Part shown: one piece after another, positions 57,434-64,000 of the stretch
Position numbering within the stretch: the stretch's first letter is position 1
How the letters are laid out: each line of letters starts with the position of its first letter
Assembly (NCBI GenBank): GCA_030549205.1
Contig: JAUKTV010000003.1
Location: 2,046,001-2,110,000, forward strand
Direction: 5' to 3'
Length of the DNA: 64,000 nt
Source: Apiosordaria backusii
Lineage: Eukaryota; Ascomycota; Sordariomycetes; Sordariales; Lasiosphaeriaceae
Position numbers and translations under genes: made by a program
Notes under the pieces: generated by a model
What the model was told of the DNA's origin: nothing
Database searches by the model: none
What the model saw: the letters and a program-made list of their open reading frames with translations, nothing else

Positions 57434-60400
57434 GATTATAAACCTAGGCTTATACTATTTAAATAAATTTCTTTATTTTATAGCCTTTATAATAATATCT
57501 ATCCTATAAGCCTTATTTATTTTAAACTACTAAAGACTTAAAAAACAATGTTTTAATACTTTTAACAGTACTTTTACTTCCCTTTTAAATATTAAAGACC
57601 TAAAAAATAACGTTCTAATACTTTTAACAATGCTTTTACTTTTCTTTTAAGCCTTTAACCTTCTTTACTATAGAGGATAAAGATATATACAACCTCCCTA
57701 TAAGCCCTAAAGCTTTAAAGACCTTTAGCCTTTTATCGATTTCTAACTTTTTTAAAGACCTTAACTTTACTTAGTACTTTTAGTAACTATAAAATAACCT
57801 TATAGTTACTTTTAATAATAAGATTAAGGCTACTATAGTAGGTTTTATTAATTAAATTAAAGCTTTAAATATTAAAATTAATTAAATTAATATCTATATT
57901 GATAATTTTAATACTTACTTTCTACCGGAACGTACTATTTTAAGTCTTTTTAAGTTTTCTTCTAAATCTTCTATAGACCTGCCTATATTACCTTTATTTT
58001 TAATTACTTTAGCTTATATAGATCTATCGGCCCCTATTGCTATACTTATTATAATGCCCTTTTTAAATTAAACTATTTAAAAGACTATTGTACTTTTAAT
58101 AAAGGATTTTAATAAATAAGTTCTTTACTTTATTAAAGAATAAAAGCTTTTAAGTTTTAAAAACTAGTACTTTTAATACTAGGCTTTTACTATTTAAATA
58201 AAGGTTTTAAGTCTCTTTAAGTTTATAAATAAGCCTAAGTTAGTTATTAATTTACTAAATAATAATTTAAAAGCCTTTCTTCTTTTTACTATTTAGAATA
58301 TCCTATAGGTAAGTTTACTATTTACTATTAAGGTTAAAGATTTCTTAATAACCTTTTTCTAACAATTATAAGCCTAATATATCTTTACTTAAGCTATCCT
58401 TTAAAATAAACTTTATAGGGCTTACTATACTATTAAATTCAATAGTTTATTAAAAGTAGTTAAATATAACGCTAAATTTAATATCTTTATTATAAGGCTT
58501 TAAGGTTTAAATATTATAATTTAGCTTATTAACTAGGTTAATTATTATTTAAGTTTACTAAAAGGCAATTTTCTACTATAATATAAATACTTTAAAGCTT
58601 TAATTTATTAAAATAAGTATAATTTCGGCTATTTTCGCTACCTTATATTGGAATTCTTATAAAGGAAGTTTCTAATTAAGACCTATATTTCCAATACTAT
58701 AGTTACTTAAGCCCTTTTTATACTTCGTTTCTATACTACCTTTATTAAAGATTTTAAAGCTTTAAAGGCTTTAAATACTTTTATAAAAAACCCTATAAAG
58801 CTTAGGCTTATTAAAAAGAAGAAAAAGAAAAAGAAGGATAAAAAAAAATAGATACAAAAGACCTTAAAAATTCTAAAGAAATTTCTTTTATAATAGGCTT
58901 CGACTTTAATATAGGCTTCTATAATATTAAACCTTTAAAGCTAATTATACTTTGTAAATACTATAGTTTTATTAAATTTACAATATCTTTACTTTCTAAA
59001 ATCCTACCTTCTATATCTATTAACCTAATTAACTATACTAACTTAACTTTAAAAAAAGCCTAGCTTTTTAATATTGGATTTATAGTCTATATTTATAATA
59101 ATAAAAACCTTTTTACTAACTTTATTAAAGTAAAGGTTAAGCCTTTAACTATAAAGGGTAGTTTTATAAAAGTTATTAATAAAGATACTATAAAAGTCCA
59201 ATTCTTTATTGAAATTTACAATAATAAGGCCTATTTTTTAACTATTAGCTTTATTAAAACTTTCTTTATTTTTACTTTTTTATTAAATATTATTAATAAA
59301 GATTGCTTATATAATATTAAAAAAGCCTTATATAGTTAAAAACTTACCGATAGTAATTACAATCTTATTGCCCTTTTAAATTTTAAAAGATTAAGATTTT
59401 ACTTTAACTTTAAAGGCTAACCTTAATTAAAAGTATCCTACTAATAGTACTTTAATAATTACCTTACTTTCCTTTAAGCTTTTAAAGCTTTTAAAATTTT
59501 AAAAAAGATCTTCTTTAAAGCTCCTAACTTTTTAAAAGAAAATAGGTTTTTTAAAGATTTTAATAAGCCTTTATTAACTTTAATTCGATTAACTATCTTT
59601 TAATATATATAGTTTAAGTATATAGGTCTTAACTTTTTAAAGAAGACCTTTTTTATTATTAAGGATATATTTAACTTACAGAAGGTTAGATTTAAAGATT
59701 TAGTTTATAAAAGCTATAATATTATAAAAATCCTTTAAAAGCCTTTTAAAAATCCTATTTAAGACCTTTCTTTTACTTTAAATCATTTAAAAGAGGATAT
59801 TATTACTATTAAGCCTATTCTACTATTAAAAAAACCTTATAGTTTAATTATAATAGATCGAAAAACCTATTTCCAATTTTTTAAGCTATTAGCTATTAAA
59901 GATAATACCGTTATAGTACTTTATTTACTATTTAAAAGCTTAAATAATACCTTCTAATAATACCTTACTTACTTTTATTATAATAAGGAAAAAGAAGTCC
60001 TTTCCTTAAGTACCTACTTTATTAAAAAGGGTATCGGCTTTAATATATTAAGCTTTAAAACTTTTAATTAAAATAGCCTAGCTAAATACTTTATTAAGGT
60101 TATTTTAAACTGTTTTAAAACTACTATTTTAACTTTAAGCCTTTTTATTACTTTCTAAAGATATATAACCATTCCTATAGTAGAAATTATTAACTATATA
60201 GCTTAAAGCTTTAAAGATTTTATACTTTATTAAGCCTTCTATAATAAACTATTACCTTTTTAAATACTATATTAACTAAACCTTTTAAACTATAGGGCTA
60301 TAGATATTAAGGTTATAGTATATATCCTTATTAAAGATTAAACTATAGGTTTTAAGCTTACCTTTTAAAGAATTAAAAGAAGACTTATAGCTATTTTAGA

Positions 60401-62466
60401 TTATTAAACCTATTTAGTTTACTTAAGCTTAAATAAAGTTATTAAAACTAACTTTATTAAGTTCTATAAAGACCTATTAGCTTAGATTATAGATCCTTTA
60501 AGTCCTATAAATCCCTTAAAGGTCTTTAATTACTTTAATAAATTAAAAGAAAATACTATTATTTAAATTTTTAAACCTTCTATTTATAGTCCTTTTATTT
60601 TACTAATTCCTAATTCCTTAATACTTAAATTATCTTTTATACTATTTATTTAACTACTACTTAAGCCTATAATTCCAATACTTATAATACCTTCTATTAC
60701 TATTAAAATCCTTTTACTTTAAGCTTTATAAAAGTAATATAAAGAATTTATATTTATAAATAATATAGATTATAATAAGCTTATTTCTTATTTAGTTTTT
60801 TATTATAAAAAATACTATTCTATAAAGGCCTTAAAGCCTAATACCTTTAAATAAACTTTAAAATACCTTAAAAAAGAGTAATAGTTATAAGCTATTTTTA
60901 TTAAATTACATTAACTTTTTATTATTAAGACCTTCTATTTTATTTACTGATTTTAAGTTAAGAAAAAGCCTATTATAAGCTACTAAGTCTTTAAAGATAA
61001 GAAAAATTTATAAGGCATTATAGTAAAGTTTAAAACTTAATTAATTACTTAAAGTTTCTAATAGGCCTTTAAAATCGATTTTAAATAGACCTATACTTTT
61101 ACTATAGGGCCTTTAACTTAAAGAATTATACTGGCCTTTATAGTTATATTTAATTAGGATTTAAAGTAGATAAACTTTATAGAAGTCTTTTTAAATTTAA
61201 AGACCGATTTTAATATCTATATTGAAATTCTATAGGGATTACTTAAATTTACTTACAGTAATATTAATACTGTAATACTGTTAAAAGTAATTAAATAGAA
61301 TTTTATTAAGGACTAAGTTATTTTATTAAAGAAATCTTTATATAGCTTAAAGTAGGCTTTTTACCTTTAATAATAAAAGGTTTTTATAATAACCTAGGCT
61401 TTAGGTTTTAGGCCCTTTATCTTTAATATAGCTACCTATTTTTACTTAAACTATAAGATTTTTATTATTAGCTATATTAATAACTACTTAATTATAGGCC
61501 TTAAGCCTTTATAGCTTTAAGTTTTAAAGAACGTTATAGGAAAGTACTATAATATTGAGGATTTAAGTCCTATCTGTTACTTCCTTAATATTTAAATTAA
61601 ATATAATAGGCCTTAATAGCGTCTTTAAATTTACTAAAAGGCCTATATTATAAAGACAGTTAAGTACTTTAAAATTAATATTAAATCAATTCCCTTTTTA
61701 TTAAACCTTAAAATTATAAGTAAAGGTAATAAGCTTAAAATCTTTATAAGCCCCTTTAATTAATACCTATATTAATAATTAATTAGTACTTTGATATATA
61801 TTATAGTTTAAACTAAGCTTAAAGTAGCCTTCAATATTTAATAGCTTTTACAATACTTAATATAGCTTACTAATACTTACTTAAAAGCTATAAAATCACT
61901 ACTTTCTTACCTCTATTCTAGTATTTATAGTACTATTAGTTATAGCTTTAATAGTAACTTAAAGCCTATCGGCTTTATTAATAATAACTAAATTAAGTAT
62001 AAAGAAAGTGCTAAATCTACTTATAGTTAACTATTTACTTTAATTAAAGAACTTATTAGTTAGAAATTTAAAAAAGTATCTACTATATCCTTTAATATTC
62101 TAAAGGCTAAATATACTAAGTTTATTAAAGGCTTTAAAAAAGCTATATAGTTTAAGGGTTTCTTTTAGGAAATTTCTAAGCCTATTATAGGCCCTATCCT
62201 TTTATTATATAATAATAAAGGCTCTATTACCATTGCTTATAGTAATAAGTACAATCGCCGAACTAAATATACTTTAATTTAATTTTAAAAGGTTAAAGAG
62301 GCTATATTTACTAAAATTATTACTATAACTTACCTTCCTATAGAAAAAATACCTACTTACGGCTTTATTAAAGCCTTATCTATAGTATTATTTAATACCT
62401 TTATTTTACTATTAAACCTTTTTAAGCCCTTTTAATTAATACTATATACTATAGTTATAAAGAGGA

Positions 62467-63145
62467 TATTAAAATATAGTATTTAGTTATAGACTTTATA
62501 GTATATTTTAGTCTATAATCTATAGGGCTAATAACAATTAATAGCTTAAAATTACAGTACTTACTAATACTTTATTATAGTAATTGCAATAGTCTTTAAA
62601 CCCTTAAAGTAGCCTAAAGCTCTAGATAATAAATATATTACAATAGTAAAACGTTAATATCTTATATCCTATAAATAACTACCGGTTAATATATTTAATA
62701 GTTAAACTTAGCTAGCTAATTAAGTCTATAATTAATAAACTTAATAGATATTTAGGCCTTATAATTAATAGACTTAACAGGCATTTAAACCCTATAGTTA
62801 ATAAACTTAATAGGTATTTAGGCCTTAAAATAGAGAGAGGTTTAAAAAGTAATATAGGGCTAAAGACCTATAATAAGTTTTATCCTTTATAACTATTTAC
62901 TGTAATATTTTCCTAGCTAATAAGTCAATTTAATATACTAATTTACTATATCTTACAGTACTTTATAAGCCTATATTATAGTATCTACCTTCTATATATT
63001 GTAGGGTATTGCCCCTATAATCTACCTTCCTTTAGTACCTAGCTACTGTCGTATATTGCAGATAAAGCCCTCTTTGCTCTCAGTATTCTATGCCGTTCCC
63101 TGCATAGGTCTATACCTATAGGCCTATAAGATACCTATCTTAACA
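62467..63145 (+). repeat. 3' LTR of Copia copy C
   Basis: 679 bp, ends ACCTATCTTAACA. The right-hand 150 bp retain GC words such as GCCGTTCCCTGCA. Confidence 0.9.
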
Positions 63146-63164
63146 GATATAAAGTATACTTATA

Positions 63165-63400
63165 GGCCAGGTTATTAGACTCTATAAGGTAGTTAAACGA
63201 CGTTACTATATAAACACTATAGGAGACCTATGCCGTAGACTGGCGTTACTGGATACTATATATGGTATAGCCAAAGTTACTAGACACTATAGGAGCAGTT
63301 AAACGGCGTTACTAGATACTATAGAGGCGCTGGCTTATATTACTGCTTATGGCCTATACCGTTGACCTGCGTTACTGGACACTATATATATAGGGTCTGC
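63165..63400. repeat. imperfect tandem array of GTTACTRGAYACTATA units
   Basis: At least four copies of the core occur (near 63,245, 63,276, 63,308 and 63,371), with degenerate partners and two copies of AGTTAAACGRCGTTACT (63,191 and 63,298). The array starts about 20 bp after the Copia copy C target-site duplication. Confidence 0.7.
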
Positions 63401-64000
63401 CAGTGCCTTTTTTAAAACAAGCTTAAGAGTTTAAAAGTTTAAGAAGTAAGGCGTTTGCCTTATAAAAGAATAAACCTAATATAAGCACTTATCTTATAAA
63501 GCTTAAGTATTATGTAATAGCCTTAAGGTTATTTCTGGCTTTAAATTGTAAGTAACCATTATTCTAAGTAAGCTAGCTACTACTAAGCTAGTACATTGCC
63601 AGGCAAGTATACTGCTAAGTCAGTATATATTGCTAAGTTAATATATTACTAAGTTATTACGTTATTAAGTCAGTATAGTGTAGGTGTTAGTATAAGGTAT
63701 TTCCTTATTTTATAAGTGGTTAAGTATTTAATAAATTAATAGTGCTTAGTATCTTTAAATAAAATCTGTGTCAGTCGCCTATACCTTGTCCTTAACCTAT
63801 ATTTTAAGCTATAAGCTATAAGCTACAATATATTAGCTACTTACCATTATAGCTATTTGTAGAACTTGTCGGTTAGTAAAGGCAACCTTAGGGTTAACCC
63901 GGGTTCGGAAAGCGAAAGCTCGTTAAAGGGCGACTGCAGGCAAAGCTAGTATAAAGAAATGCAATGAACAATGGTAATTGGCATTTTCTAAGCTACTTCA
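63401..64000. other. moderately AT-rich right edge with short direct repeats
   Basis: Short phrases such as CTAAGTCAGTATA and CTAAGTTA-TATATT recur at 63,590-63,690. Composition becomes less extreme after about 63,870 (CCCGGGTTCGGAAAGCGAAAG). No gene recognised before the window ends. Confidence 0.4.

Larger units (their letters stand above)
56756..63145 (+). mobile_element. Ty1/Copia retrotransposon copy C, RIP-inactivated, opposite orientation (6,390 bp)
   Basis: LTRs 56,756-57,433 and 62,467-63,145 are the reverse complement of those in copies A and B. The target-site duplication GATAT is exact (56,751-56,755 and 63,146-63,150). The + strand is coding sense. Ignoring stops, an RT core ISYINNYLIIG (Y-DD after undoing RIP) lies at about 61,468-61,500, followed by ICYFLNI and RLQIYQKAYIIKTVKYFKIN (about 61,580-61,680). 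The RNase H end lies at about 62,215-62,440 (GSITIAYSNKYNRRTKYTLI). This order, with integrase-like sequence upstream of RT, is that of Ty1/Copia. A purine tract AAAGAGGA abuts the 3' LTR. Dense stops make it inactive. Confidence 0.93.

Noticed and set aside
1..64000. CRISPR array, tRNA or rRNA genes
   Set aside because: No regularly spaced identical repeats with unique spacers and no cloverleaf with A and B boxes were recognised. The organism is eukaryotic, so CRISPR is not expected.

Overview
The window looks like nuclear DNA of a filamentous ascomycete, probably a Sordariomycete and perhaps Sordariales. The evidence is short introns (55-81 bp) with GT...AG ends and CTGAC-type branch sites, strong preference for C at third codon positions, recognisable fungal families (signalling mucin Msb2, one-chain Leu1, Zn2Cys6 regulator, F-box protein), and a long AT/TpA-rich tract carrying the C-to-T decay expected of repeat-induced point mutation (RIP). 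I could not run any search, so family names rest on motifs read by eye.

Region 1 (1 to about 30,260) is GC-balanced and gene-bearing. In order: a partial F-box protein gene (-); a proline-rich transglutaminase-like gene (+) whose reading frame breaks twice at G runs; LEU1, 3-isopropylmalate dehydratase (-, 3 exons, 779 aa); a 965-aa conserved-looking protein with two C-terminal membrane segments (-); a Zn2Cys6 transcription factor (-) whose zinc cluster can only be assembled through a 3-nt microexon; an unrecognised disordered/basic protein gene (+) with an in-frame TAG; an MFS transporter of the anion:cation symporter type (-, 3 exons); and MSB2, the signalling mucin upstream of the filamentation/pathogenicity MAPK route (-). 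These are ordinary dispersed fungal genes; no co-regulated cluster is evident.

Region 2 (about 30,260 to 64,000) is a RIP-mutated transposon graveyard. It begins with a decayed Ty3/Gypsy integrase-chromodomain fragment split by a young solo LTR, followed by a second solo LTR of the same family. Three copies of one 6.4-kb Ty1/Copia retrotransposon follow (35,431-41,792 and 47,104-53,466 with coding sense on -, 56,756-63,145 with coding sense on +). All have 679-bp-class LTRs and readable 5-bp target-site duplications. A separate 3.1-kb element with 207-bp LTRs (42,637-45,728) lies between the first two copies. A GC-rich island (about 54,770-56,390) between the second and third Copia copies holds a degraded SUR7/PalI-like membrane-protein gene and a small possible secreted-protein ORF with its own TATA box.

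The most informative observations are the microexon, the homopolymer frame breaks, the solo LTR pair that kept its GC content inside RIPed DNA and shares only its 3' half, the lighter mutation at the outer edges of each Copia copy, and the GC island with an effector-like ORF.
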